Shown here: piece after piece, positions 1 through 11,990 of the stretch
Layout of the letters: every line of letters starts with the position of its first letter
How positions within the stretch are numbered: the first letter of the stretch is position 1
DNA from: Adenophora triphylla var. japonica
Taxonomy: Eukaryota > Streptophyta > Magnoliopsida > Asterales > Campanulaceae
NCBI GenBank assembly: GCA_022495995.1
Contig: JAFEMH010002494.1
Span: 1 to 64,000 of the forward strand
Length of the DNA: 64,000 nucleotides
Direction of reading: 5' to 3'
Notes under the pieces: generated by a model
Seen by the model: the letters and a program-made list of their open reading frames with translations, nothing else
What the model was told of the DNA's origin: nothing
Databases searched by the model: none
Position numbers and translations under genes: made by a program

Positions 1-3000
1 TCTAAACGATTGTATGAACTTGCTAGTCATAGCAGTTTCGTGGAACATGTCGGTAGGATTGTCCAGCAGATACCCAGCTTTGCTTCACCTTGATCCACTT
101 CCCACTTCTTAGAAAATGATACCTCACATCTGTGTGCTTGGTCCTCTGCGTGATGAACTTGATCCTTGGCCGAACAAATTGCACTCAAAGCATCTCACAA
201 AATATTGTAGCTGATCTACGATGTAACCCAGGTCGCTAATCAAACCCTTTAGCCATATCCACTTCTTTAGCGCACATCGATGCCGTGTACTCAGCCTCAG
301 TAGTAAGACAATGTCCACAATAGATTATAGAGTAGCCTTCAGCGACAAGCTGACCCGCTACGAAGTGAACAATACACAGTCTTGCTGAGATCTTCTTGTG
401 TCCAACGTCCCAGTAGTGGAAACCCTGAGATCACGATAACCCTCGTTCAGCGCACATTTTGTACAACCGCCATAAATGAGCCCAGACATACGGCGATATA
501 CCCTACAAGGTGCACGAGATATCCTCTTATTTCCTTGCCCCGCAATGTTCCCTATCGGAGATTCCCGTGAACCTACTATGACAGCCTTTGACATAGAGCT
601 TAAAGATGCGGCCTAGTGCAAATCATAGCGATACATCAAACTATCAAAAACTGACCGCTAGCATAGGAATTGCTCGAGACATGTACTCTTTCTCCTGCAT
701 CCAATTTGGGTGCAAAGGCAACTTGAAAAGAGCGTGTATTATTGCACTCGGAGAATCTAACGGTTTTGCTATAGACATACGAAAACCTCTACTAAAACTT
801 TCTTGATGCTAACCTTTTGCGGGATAAGAATAGTTTTCGTTGACTCCCATTCACTGTAGATCTCCATTACCGAATTTTCTTTGCCACACCCAGATCCGCT
901 TCATCTTCGAACTGCTGCGAGACGGTAGAGCCCTTCAACCACTGAATATCGACTTCTTGTGGCTTGACGTATTAACATATCGTTAACATAAGAACCGAGA
1001 TAGATGATCGAATAACCATCCGCTAAGCTTATTATGATACACACAACAGTCTAATGCACTCCTTGTGTGGCCAAAGTCTCTATCCATATAGGATGTCGAA
1101 CCGCTTGTACGCTTGCTGGGGCAATTGCTTGGAGTCCATACAAGGAATTATTAACTTTGCAAGCTTTGCATATGTGTGTCATTTCTTTTTTGGGAACTTG
1201 GAAACCACGTCGGAGTCGTGTCATATAAATCTCCTCTTCCGACTCTCCATGTAGAAAGTACGTGTTTTCACATCTAGCTGCTCGAGCTCCAAATCTGATG
1301 TGCCACCGCATTTGCTAATAGCACTACGATAGAAGTGTGTCCTAACATTTGAGTGAAAAATCTCATTGTAGTCGGCGCCCATCCCGGCTATGTGAATACC
1401 CGCTTGCAACTACGCTGAGTTTTATACTTGACCCCTACTGCGATGGTGACATACGCTTCCTTCTTCTTGAAAACCTATTTGCCAAAGTCCGCGTCAACTA
1501 TTTCTGCGCCTCTGGCCTCTTTGGTTAGCTTACGTGTGCGAATTCTTTTGTGGAAGTGACTCCATCTCTTCCCCACATAGATGCGTGCACGGCTGAGCGG
1601 GCTACGAGCAATATAGCTGCATTCCTTGAAAGAGCCTAGTTCAGCTCAGAACTGCGTCTGGGCTCTACTTCCTCGAAAACCTGAAGCACATAAGACACCA
1701 CGTCTTGAAATCATACCTGTCACTGAGAGGATTCCCAAAATTATCCCTTCTAGACCTCTCTTGGAGGCTAACCCGCGTTCCTCGAAGAATTGGTGATGAA
1801 CTTTAACGGGTGCTACATTTGCATCGGTAGATCACTGATGAACATCATGGCGTGACTGCTCAACTCTTACCTGCGTATCTTGTAGCTCCTGTTTATCAAT
1901 ACTACCCAATACGTCTGATACAACCACGGATCTCATAATAGGGTTAAGTACGAGTTTTCATCAAAAAACAACATTCACCTTATTATTACCCTACCCTCTG
2001 ATGGAGACCAAATACGGTATCCATTGACACCATCTCCATAACCCATGAATACCCCTTTTCTAGCCCCGACTTCAACTTCCCATCATCCACATGATAATAA
2101 GTAGTACAACCAAAAGCCCTTAAATTAGAATAATCAACGGGTTTACCACGATTATACCTCATTAGAAACTTTGAAAGTGATACGTATGTGGTCCACGATT
2201 TATCAAGTAACATCTTTGTACTAAATCGCTACGCGGTGCAACCGCTTAGACAACTCCTGCATTAGAGAGCATGCACCTTGCCCTAGCCAAAAATGTCTAA
2301 TTCATGCGCTCTGCTACACCATTTTCTTTGTGGTGTACCCACTGATAGTGAGATGTCTAGAAATTCCCACTTACTGGAACTCATCGAATTCGGCACTACT
2401 GAGAACTCGAACCCATTATATGTGCGGTGTTGCTTGATCTTCTTCCTATCGATTTTCCACTTGGTGTCTTCCTTTATGCAAATTGATAAGAGTCTTACTC
2501 TTGTGCTTCATAATAATTACCCAAGTCTTTCTCGAGTAGTCATCAATCATGGACAAGAAATACTGTGACCCCTCGAATATTCTTTGATGTGAAGGTCCCC
2601 GACAATTCGAGTGAATGTAAACCCAGTTGCGATGTTTGCATCCCTCTAATGCTCATGTGCCTAAGCCTAATATGCATAACTTTGTCGGATCCTCCTTAAC
2701 CACTTCGGATGATGCAACTAAAACTAACCCGTAAAGCGTCATTACTTGGAGGAAATACAAGGAGCCCGGTTAAGGCCTCTCGAACCACTTTAGAACCTTT
2801 GTAAACATAAAGCTTGCTCCACCTTTACCTTTGGCCGTACCCTTTGTTGTTGGGCGACTAAGAGATATCGGGTTCTTCGTCATCTATGGAAAATGCCTCA
2901 CATCGTTCAAAGTGTAGAACTTACCATCATGAGTCCGTAGCTTGATCGAGCTAATATCAACTACCACGCATAGTAACACTTGTTGACCATATGAATATTA

Positions 3001-3095
3001 CCACCATCTACATGCTCATAAGTTGTAAACCACTCTCTCCTCGAACTAATATGAAAAGAAGCCTCAGAATTAAGAATCCACGCATCCGACTATTT
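1..3095 (-). pseudogene. Copia pol pseudogene (PR-IN-RT-RH)
   Basis: In reading order: a protease remnant near 3090-2970, where the expected active-site DSGAS reads NSEAS; an integrase tail at 2213-1986 (GKPVDYSNLRAFGCTTYYHV); reverse transcriptase at 1409-1051 (DYNEIF, LELEQLDVKT, EEEIYM, SLYGLQ); and RNase H from about 594 to base 1 (IWLKGLISDLG). Stops and frameshifts are dense between the blocks. The N and E in the protease motif fit G-to-A changes, as expected from cytosine deamination of a methylated copy. Confidence 0.8.
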
Positions 3096-3189
3096 TGCAG
3101 ATTCTTATATTACTAGAGCATAATCCCCATCATAGCTACTCGGATCAAGCTTTGCGAGCCCCGATTATTAGCTTCATTGCGATTTGGAG

Positions 3190-4065
3190 GCTCACCTCGC
3201 TTCTTTCTAGGACAATCCGTCTTCCAATGTCCCTTCCCATTGTAGTAATTACAAACATCATCAAGTTTCGGGCCCCTCTTTTCAGAAGATTTCTTCTTCT
3301 TCTTCTTCTTCTTCTTCTTCTATTTACTGCTAGAACTCCTGCTGCTTTTCGCAACCAAACCTGTCGTCTGATTATCTGTACCACTATTACCGCTTGCCTT
3401 ATGATGTAACTCTCTAATCTTGAGCGAGGATTTCACCTCCTCTAGAGTCACCGCCTCCTTACCATTGATACAAGAGTCAACGTAGTGCTCATATGATAAA
3501 GACAAAGAAACAAGAAGCATTAATGCAACATCCTCATCATCAATCTTAACATCTATATTACGAAGTTCAAGTAATAAAGATGTAAATCTATCTAGGTGAT
3601 CCCTAATAGGCATACCTTCCTGCATTCGGAGAGAATATAGCCTCTGCTTCAGATATAGCTTGTTGGTCAATGACCGTGTCAAATACATATCTTCCAACAC
3701 AAGCCACAAAACACTTCTAGAATCGGTATCTGGAATATCCGCTAGAACATCATCATCTAGATAATCGATGATCTTAGAGTGGACCCTCTCATTTAGCGCG
3801 ATCGAGATCTTGCCTCTTCCTTCTCTGCTATCTTCTTCACTTTCTCCGAACCTCTGTCACATTTGTTGCAGCTCGCGCGATAACAGGTGGAAACGGCTTC
3901 TCGCCTTTGCCGCTTTAAATCCACACGATCCCACAGATTGCAAAAACAGCCTTTGGAGCCACTGAGCCCTTGTCTCTCAACAAGGCTTTCATCTTGATTT
4001 GCCAAAAGAGAAAAAATATTCTTACCGTTAAACTTGTCGACCGGTGATTCAATTCCTGATCCCAT
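3190..4065 (-). pseudogene. Copia gag pseudogene
   Basis: The frame opens near 4065 with MGSGIESPVDKFNGKN, the usual start of a Copia gag. The stretch 3709-3320 reads as a UBN2/Retrotran_gag_2 domain (motifs MPIRDHLDRFTSLLLELRNI and LMLLVSLSLSYEHYVDS). A nucleocapsid zinc knuckle follows at about 3205-3250, but its second cysteine is replaced by tyrosine (CNYYNGKGHW). A (TTC)n tract lies at about 3291-3320. Frameshifts separate the blocks, so no functional Gag can be made. Confidence 0.8.
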
Positions 4066-4111
4066 CTTCTTCTGCAACGGAATAACCCTAGACCTTTCTC
4101 AACCTGACCGA

Positions 4112-4122
4112 CTCTGATACCA
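4112..4122 (-). other. Primer-binding site (initiator tRNA-Met)
   Basis: TGGTATCAGAG on the minus strand, complementary to the 3' end of initiator tRNA-Met and placed just inside the LTR, as in most plant Copia elements. Confidence 0.85.
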
Positions 4123-4125
4123 GTT

Positions 4126-4677
4126 TGTTAGAACAGAGTCTATGTAGAAGATAAAAACAAGCAACAATCACACAACACAAGAATATACGTGGTTCACCAA
4201 CTTGGCTACGTCCACGGGCAGAGAGAGAGAGAGAGAGAGAGAATATTATTATCTTCTAGAAATCAACCGATTACAATCTCTAATCTAGTGCACAAATTCT
4301 TGACAAAGAATTCACATGTGCAAACCCTAGATCTAGAGAAACAGATGAGTAAAAGGAACTAGCTAATATTGTTTGGGGTAAGGCTATATTTATATGCCCT
4401 ACTCCTAACCCTGCAGGATTTTTAACCCTAAATCAGATCTGGCCGCTCAAAAACCCAGATCCGCCTATCGCACGATCGTCCCCTTTGGGCGCGCGATCTC
4501 CCACTTCAACAAGGGTGTGATCGCCCCGTGGGGCGTGGTCGCTGGCTTTGTCCAGTAGCTTAGCGCGACCGCTCCCTCAGCTGTGCGCGGTCCCATCAGA
4601 TGTTCAGGAATTTCAAATTTTGTCTGTTTAATCTTCTAATTTAGATGTTCACACCTTAGATGACATCAAACCCAACA
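4126..4677 (-). repeat. 5' LTR of the Copia element
   Basis: A 552-bp LTR that reads TGTTGGG...TAACA on the minus strand. Its inner end lies three bases from the primer-binding site. A TATA-like core promoter (GGGCATATAAATATAGCC on the minus strand) lies at 4382-4399, and a (GA)n microsatellite lies at 4221-4243. The outer boundary is set by the TG terminus at 4677; the partner LTR is not in the window. Confidence 0.75.
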
Positions 4678-5962
4678 AATAAATATAAATCAAGTTTATA
4701 TCACGACAAAATACTAAAATTATTTTATGTAATATTCTACTAATTTGACTTGTCGAACTTTAGAAGCTTCTTATTGATTTTATATTTTGTTTACTCCATC
4801 AACGAAAAGGACAAGATGTTACAAAAAGTACTATACATTTTTTTCAAACTTAGTATGAACATTTGGCAATGGTTAAAGTCTTTTGACTTTACAAGTAATA
4901 ATAATGATAACATTAACAACAAACAACAAAGACTTTCTTAAATTTAACAAAATGACAAATATCATAATAAACCAAAATATATAATTAATGGTATATGAAA
5001 TTTACATAAACTAGAAATGCAAAAATTAAATCAAATCGGACAAATAAAGGAAGTTGAGTCTCGTGAAACACAATCTCCGCAATAACATATTGCTCCGCAC
5101 TGGTGCTAACGGTTTTGTGACAATCTTCTCTCAAGATAAAATGACTTATTATTTTTTATAGAAACATTGGCGAACTCAACTGTGTTTATCACTTCCAGAC
5201 ATTGAATGAGACTTTATGCAACAAGATAATCTATTTTCTAATAGATGTTTTGAGAATTCCATTGAATTTTATGAATAATTCACATAATTTCATTAAATTA
5301 TGTTTTTAAATTGTGAATCTATAACATTATACTAAAACAAACACCGGCTTATGTCATCAATGGACGCATGTCACTCAACCTTCTTTTTTTTCCCGCCAAA
5401 ACCTTATGTTGACATCATTATTATATTTAATAAATAATAAATAATTAATTTAATTAATACTATACTAATGTATAAAAAAAAGTACTCTAGTATTTATTAA
5501 GATTAATTGGGAAAATAAAAAGTCAATGTCAGTTACGAGGTGTGTGGGTGGAACGACATCCATTTAATTCTTTGCTGGGCCACAAGGTAAAGCTTAGCAG
5601 CAATAATAATGAATATAGAAAATGTACATTGACCAGATAATAATTGCTACCCCTGGAAAGGCTGGATGCATATGAAAAATGTACATTGACTAGCTAGAAT
5701 ACGAAAAGACCAACAAGAAAAAGGACTTCATTTTTGTCTCCACTGTGTACATATATTTCGAGAAAAAAAATTGTACATTATGTTTTTCCAAGCTGTAAAG
5801 TGTTGCAAGTTTTGGCAATTGCTGCAGATCTTCAAGGCTATTCACAATTAAAGTAAGATGCATTTTCTATCTATACATTTGTTGCTTAAGATACATATAT
5901 ACACAAAGATTTACAACATTTATGTTTCTTTCGTTCTGTAGAGATGGCATTGCAACATAATT

Positions 5963-6091
5963 ATTGATGAAATTACTCCTAATAAGGAAACATGGAGGAT
6001 CAAAGTACGAATTATTCGGGCATGGAGAAGGCCAAGCTTTAGCAATCCCAATGAAGACAATAGCATTGATATGGTTTTGATTGATGAAAGG
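5963..6091 (+). pseudogene. RPA70-like OB-fold (DUF223) exon fragment
   Basis: An uninterrupted 43-codon stretch with the motifs IDEITPNKETWRIKVRIIRA and SFSNPNEDNSIDMVLIDER. It matches the N-terminal OB-fold of plant replication protein A large-subunit-like proteins, which are commonly carried by plant Helitrons. It ends exactly at a GTACTAT donor-like site (6092), so it looks like one exon copied with its intron boundary. I see no start codon or further exons, so it is a fragment, not a gene. Confidence 0.7.
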
Positions 6092-6464
6092 GTACTATAT
6101 TATGCATTCATATTTTCAAAAGTTTGATATACTCCTGTAACAGATTTTCGTTGCTAATTGTTTCTATATAAATATGGTGCGGGGTTGAAAGATTGAGGCA
6201 TAACCATGAATTTGTTTTGCAATTTCAATTGTTGTGACTGTGAGAGAGTGATATGAAATGAGTGGAATAAAATTGAAGAGAGTGGTGTGCTTGGGACTTC
6301 GGGCCTGACAGTAATTTGGTTTAGGAGAATGCTTTACGAAATAGTTACTCTCACGTTCCGGAAGGAATGTGCTCAAAAATAGTTCAAATTTAATTTTGAT
6401 AATTTTAGTTGTTCATGATAATTCATTTGCGATAGAAGATTTTTTTTTAAAGAAAAACTTAGTA

Positions 6465-6643
6465 ATTCCTCCGCCTCGATTTACAATTTTACTTTTCTTT
6501 TTAATTTGTCCCAATTTAAGAATTTAAGGCTAAATTTATCTTAATTTTTGTGCTAAGCCAAACTAAAAACCTTCAATTGAAATATTTTTTTTTTAATGTT
6601 CTTGCTAAATCAAACCAAAAAGCTTAAATTGTGATGGAGGGAG
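6465..6643. mobile_element. Stowaway-like MITE inside the Helitron
   Basis: A TA-flanked segment of about 180 bp with ends ATTCCTCCGCCTCGATTTAC and GTGATGGAGGGAG. Its interior carries imperfect inverted repeats (AAGCCAAACT against AAATCAAACC-type blocks). The ends are diverged from the Stowaway consensus CTCCCTCCGTCCC. Confidence 0.5.
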
Positions 6644-8348
6644 TATCATTTGTTTTTCAATATATCTCATTTCATTTTTAATTTACTATTTTTATTAAAT
6701 AAGAAATATTGTTAATATAATTTTATTATAATTATCCTCAAAAATTAAAAATAGTTAAAATAAGAATAATATAATATATTAATTTTTTATCCCAATAAAA
6801 CACAATTATTTTATGGAAAAATATTTTTTAAGAGTATGAACTTGATTTTAAAAAATTAAAAATTTTAAAAAATCGTGCATCACACTAAAAGTGTTAAACT
6901 AGTTAGATGATTAATGACAAACAAATAGGGTTATATAATAATTGAAGAGTTATGGTGCCTTTTATGCCAATAGAAATAAGTATAGATACATTTAATCTAT
7001 TCCACCCAAGAAAATGACTCATCCATTAACTTTTAAACCGAAAATCAGTCAAAAAGAGGCTAATCCGTTAAAAATTTAATGGAAATTTATGAATCTCTAA
7101 CTTTATGACAGAAAGTGACATTTTCAAGATTTCGACGGAAAGTAGCAATTTTGTTAGTTTCCTCACGAAAAATGACAGCTTTATGTTGAATTTCTAAGGA
7201 AAAGCCAAAGCTATGGCTTTTCGTCAGATCTTACAAATAGACATGTCTTTTCATTGTTTCTAACAAAACTATAACGGATGACTAATAGATCAAATTTTAG
7301 GACTCAAAAGTGAAAATATGTTTTCAAACATATTAAATCTTTTGGCTTCACACATCTTTCAATTATTTGGTGTCTCTTGGAACCAAAAAATGTCATTTCC
7401 ATATCAATTTTACTCTTCAATTACAATATCAAGTTGCATATTTTCAATATTAGTTTCTCATTCACCCCAAATTGGTTTTGAGAAAGTAAAAATATCAAAT
7501 TAATATACTCCAAATATAGATTACAAAAATGCAATTAATTTCCATTTACATAAAATGGAACCTAATGAAATTTTTGTTTAAAAGTCTGTCAAACACTACT
7601 TTATCAAAGCCAAATTTCCAACAATCCTACACATGAATGACAAATTAATGCATGAATGAATGCATACTTGTTTAGAAGTTTCGGCGAACCATTATTGCAT
7701 CAGGATAGCTAGCTTGTGGTCTTGAACCTTCATTAGTAAAATACTATCGGATATACTAACCATTTAGTAGTGCGATGCTTTTAACTAGCGACTGTATGGT
7801 GTATACCAAAACAATAGTATTTACACAATAATAATTCTAACATGCTTTGTTCTCACATTTTTGTCTATTTTGACCCTGGAACGTGCTAGATTTCATAAGT
7901 GTTCAATTAGAAGCGGCCTTATTACATCTTACTTCGATAGGTGATCTCATATAAAGAGTATCCTTCTACTCCACCACGTAGGTATATAAATCATTAAAAG
8001 TTTTCACAACTTTCCCTCACCACTTGTTGCAGGTACAGACACTTGGGTGTTATAGGAATGAGTATGAAACATATTTCAAGTGTTTCAACTGTACATCATA
8101 ACTTAGTTGTCTCATTGAACCAATATTTTGGGATCTCCAATTCTCAAGGTTGAGTGTCCACTGTAAGTTCTTTTATTTTGGTTTTTGTAAAAACCCATTC
8201 CTCTTAACAATCGATTGATCTCTTATTCATACCCTTTGGTAGATGAATACGTTTAGTTATCTTTGACATCACAAAGTTAATCGTGATAACCCTATTTGTG
8301 ATCAATTGTCTTACGGTATTATGTCTTTGACTTTATGTCTAGACTTAC

Positions 8349-10384
8349 TGACGCGACCCGAGTTCCGAGGTCCTATATGGAACCACGAACCAAGTGCGTA
8401 ACCCCTGCCATAATACCATAAACCTGTTTAGAAACCTATTTAACAAACGAGCTCAACAGACTCAACAACACAACAACAAAACCAATAGCCACTATAAGCT
8501 AACTGCCTTAATTGATAAACATAAAACCTAGAGTTATACACAACTCTATACAGCCTGGCTACACACGTCGGCATCAAAAAATACACACACCTTAAGTCAA
8601 GCATTATACAAATCTACCTAAATTACATAGTTTAAGTAACTCAGTACAAACCATCGTCCTTACAAACATAAACATATAAAAGCTCCATAAAGCAACTACC
8701 CAAAAGAGAAATAACCTGCTCAGAGATCCCTGATAAGTCGTGCCTCACTTTGATGAACCACTCAGCCACCTGGGATCTAAGGAAAACAAATAAAGAAGGA
8801 AACGAGGTGAGTCGAAACCCAGTAAGTTACTAATGCAACTACATGCCATACTATCATGCATAAATTAATACAATAACAAAATCATAGCATTCTTAATAGG
8901 TAAGACTATCATCAATTAGAACGTATTACATAAATGAGAGGCTATTTCACTCATCATGCATCACATAATGCTGAAGTAAACACATAACAAAAGATACGTG
9001 ATCGAGGTTCTCCCTCCGATCGTCTTCACCAGCCTTATTTCTCCATATCATTTGTAACTATTGTCGGCGATGTACGTATTCTTTGTCGCGTACACATATC
9101 AATCGAATCTTTGCCGTCGAGAACAATAGTGATCTGGTATCCAGTATCAAATCGAGTGGACTCCAGTCACTACAACCTGGAATCCCCTGATATATAGCTA
9201 GCCAAAGTCATGCGTATTGCTGTAACAGTAGGAGATATTCCCCTATCATGGCCAGTAGTAGGAGGTACATCCACAAATATGATGGCCTATGGTTATTACG
9301 TAGCCCCAGCCCCGATAATAATCGTACGTCATCATACCCCCGAAACACATATGTCAGCTGACTCGAATACAATGATACAAGTAGGTATTTTCTTGACGAA
9401 ACCATATCAAATTAGGTCTCAAAGTAGTGAACCTTTCCTAAATCAACAAAGGATATCATTTGTTACACAATCACATTTTACGCAATATTTGCGAGTACAA
9501 ATTAACACCAAGTCATATAATTTGTCCTGTAAACATATTAAGCTATTTCAATCACAATATTATTATATTGTAGTTATAAATATTATATCCAACCACAATA
9601 TTATTATATTGTAATTATAAATTTTATAGCTTCTAGTTATCGCATGAACTTATTTTACAACTCGAATAATTTTATTACACCCTAATACGACCCCGTTTAG
9701 TCTTTTATTAATTTTGGTCCAAAATTATTAATTTTGGTATCGCTACTGCACCTCCCCAAAATTACTATTACTAACAATAATAACAATCTTTCGGGTCAAT
9801 TTAATTTTATATTAACAAAAATATAAATAATATGATTGCTATCTATAATTCAATATTTGACAGTAGAATCATCATAACATAAATGAACAATATTTTAATT
9901 GAAAGGGGAAAAGTAACTTACCGTCAAAATTATACGGAATAAATTTAAATCTAATCAGGTATAAATGTACTCGTCTCCCTTGAGTGAGATGACGCGTTCG
10001 ATCGGAGAAATAGGAAGGACGAGAGGAAGGATGCTTACGGTTGGTTCGTATACACAGAGACTTCAAAGTAAGGAGGGGTTCTTATATTTTAAAAATTTCA
10101 CATAAGCACCTCCAGTTTTAATCTATTGTAACTAAATTTCTAAAGTTTCAACTTTGACACTTTAGCTCCTTATAACTTTTCATATATTTTTTAATTAAAT
10201 TCTAATAAATACGAAATCAACTAATCAATTCCTATTAGTTTCAATTGGTCATTAACTAACTCAAATCAATTTATTAGCATATTTTAATAGATCAAATAAG
10301 TCACTAAAATATTAAAAATTAACAAAAAAATTATAAAAATAATGCAATGCATGAAATGATATGCAATTAAATTTGGGTGTTACA
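8349..10384 (-). mobile_element. Solo LTR, TGTAACACCC family, 2036 bp
   Basis: Bounded by TG...CA and flanked by a perfect 5-bp TSD, CTTAC (8344-8348 and 10385-10389). On the minus strand it begins TGTAACACCC, a common start of plant Ty3/Gypsy LTRs, and carries a TATA-like motif (TTTTTAAAATATAAG) at 10081-10095, which sets the orientation. No internal retrotransposon sequence remains, so it is the product of LTR-LTR recombination. It contains a direct repeat of about 41 bp (CACAATATTATTATATTGTA) at 9552-9627. Confidence 0.85.
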
Positions 10385-10879
10385 CTTACCATTACATTAC
10401 TGTGCCTTTTTCTATTTCTCATTGTCATCACAATATATTAGGATATGTAGGCACAAACTTAGTACAACAAGAAATATATTCCAAGAGATTATTAGACTAT
10501 TAAGCTTTTTCTTCAACTTTGTGCTAAAGCTATCAACTCGGATTTCTTACGGAATCGAAGTTATGCATGTGTGTCTTGGAAGATTTCAATGATATCGCTC
10601 CTCCATCAATTGTGAACACATTTCCACTTCATTCATGGGGGTTTATTTGTGTTTGATATCTAATTAGTAAATTCATTCATATACTATTGGATATCCCATA
10701 TATTGTAATCCATAATCACGAATATATCCTTAAGTACTCAAAGTACTTTGACTACACCTTTTTCAGTGATTGATTACTATTTAGACTTTTAGTTTCTCTA
10801 GAAATGTCGGTATCTTCGAGCAATCAAATTCTCTTAGCGGTCAGTTTTTTTGAATGATCATCATTTCTGAACAGTCAGA

Positions 10880-11345
10880 CTTATTGAGTGGTCATCGTCT
10901 CTAAATGGTCAAACTTTTCGAGTCTATCTCTCTAGGATCTACCTTTCAAGAATCTACTTTTAGAAAGTCTAACCCTCAAGAATCTATCATTTTCATACTT
11001 TACTTCTCAAAAATCAACTTATTCGGAAGTCTACCTTTTAAAAATTTATCTAACTCTACTACTATTCAAGAGTCTCATTTTAGAGTTTATTATTTAAGAA
11101 TCTATCCCTTTTGATTCTATATCTTGAGATTCTAATTTTTGAGATCCTTTTGTATAGAATCTGTCTTTTTAGATTCAAAAAGTTTGTCTTATCAAAGTTT
11201 ATTTCTCGAGCTTATTTTTTAAAAAAAAATTATCTCTTGAAATTCTAATCCTTTAGACTATACCTCTTAAAAGTCTACCTTCTCAGGACCTATATTTTAA
11301 GAGTTTATCTTTCTATAGTTTCATCTTTTATAAATCCTTTAAAGG
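10880..11345. repeat. Degenerate short tandem repeat
   Basis: A run of imperfect units of roughly 17-22 bp built on alternating AGTCTACCT-, AAGAATCTATC- and TTTCTC/AAG-type words. The unit has drifted so far that no two neighbours are identical. Any reading frame through it is low-complexity and is not considered coding. Confidence 0.6.
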
Positions 11346-11990
11346 GCCAATTTGCAACCCAACAATTCACATTATGGAGGGAGATCAACCAACTCCCATA
11401 TATACAAGATGAAATCTATTTAAATGTTAATAGCTTTTTGTCTGAACAAGACACATAACACTTCTTTAACATTTGTCATTTTGTTTTCTAACACAATTGC
11501 TAGAAAAATCAGGATCAAAAGATTTGTACCTTTTGTCCTCCTATTGTGCATAGGCTCGTCTACTTTATGATAAACTATTTGCACTTTCATAAATTCTCTT
11601 ACTAGAGCTATTTATTTCCTCAAGGAATATATCACTCCTTGTCTTGGCTTAAGTACTTTACTTTAGCCGATTACCTCCACACTTGAGGTATACCTTCACA
11701 TTTTAAAGTATTAATAAAATATTTTATGAATGTCTGAATTCATATATTATTTTATTTTTACCTTTATGTGGGTCCTAGCAAATAATAATAACTATAAATG
11801 AACATACCTTCAATTACCAGTCCATTTTATATAGACAACAATTGTCTTTTAACCACTTGTATGAGTTTTGTTGCCCTTCTCGTTATCATTCTCCAATTAA
11901 TTTCCAATGCTCTTCTAGCTGTCCTTCATTGGAAAATGGAATTCATTCTCGTTAATCTTCTAACGATAATGTCCTTCAGTTTTCCATAAT

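Larger units (their letters stand above)
1..4677 (-). mobile_element. Decayed Ty1/Copia LTR retrotransposon, 3' end off the window
   Basis: The element reads right to left: 5' LTR, tRNA-Met primer site, gag, then protease, integrase, reverse transcriptase and RNase H fragments to base 1. The 3' LTR lies outside the window, so no TSD can be checked. Every domain is recognisable but broken by many stops and frameshifts, so this is an old copy. The domain order (integrase before reverse transcriptase) is diagnostic of Copia, and the fragments resemble Tnt1-type elements. Confidence 0.9.
5318..6902 (+). mobile_element. Non-autonomous Helitron carrying an RPA-like fragment
   Basis: A 1585-bp insert beginning TCTATAAC and ending CTAG, placed between A and T without a TSD. 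The empty site is visible in the other LTR copy near 12478-12500, where GTGAAT runs directly into GAGATGATAAATGAC. A short hairpin, ACACT-AAA-AGTGT, at 6882-6894 ends 8 bases before the CTAG terminus. These are the three hallmarks of Helitrons. It has no Rep/helicase domain and is therefore non-autonomous. A Stowaway-like MITE lies at 6465-6643. Confidence 0.8.
4863..7623 (-). repeat. 3' LTR of the LARD-like element (Helitron inside)
   Basis: It aligns with 11991-14078: for example, the block near 5085 (ATTGCTCCGCACTGGTGCTA) matches that near 12242, and 6903-7623 matches 13453-14078. The right end reads TTTCCAACA. At the left end the expected TG seems lost (AACAT then TTGGC), so that boundary is uncertain by tens of bases. 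Without the 1585-bp Helitron the LTR is about 1.2 kb. Confidence 0.65.
7624..11990. other. Non-coding interior of the LARD-like element
   Basis: About 4.4 kb between the two LTRs, of which 2.0 kb is a nested solo LTR (8349-10384). The rest is AT-rich and has no frame resembling gag, pol or a host protein. It includes a decayed tandem-like stretch at about 10880-11345. I found no RNA gene or regulatory site in it. Confidence 0.55.

Noticed and set aside
3145..3384. An arginine-run protein on the minus strand
   Set aside because: It is an out-of-frame reading through a (TTC)n tract in the gag pseudogene.
9210..9614. A plus-strand frame of 134 codons
   Set aside because: It lies entirely in the solo LTR 8349-10384, shows no domain and ends in AT-rich low-complexity sequence.
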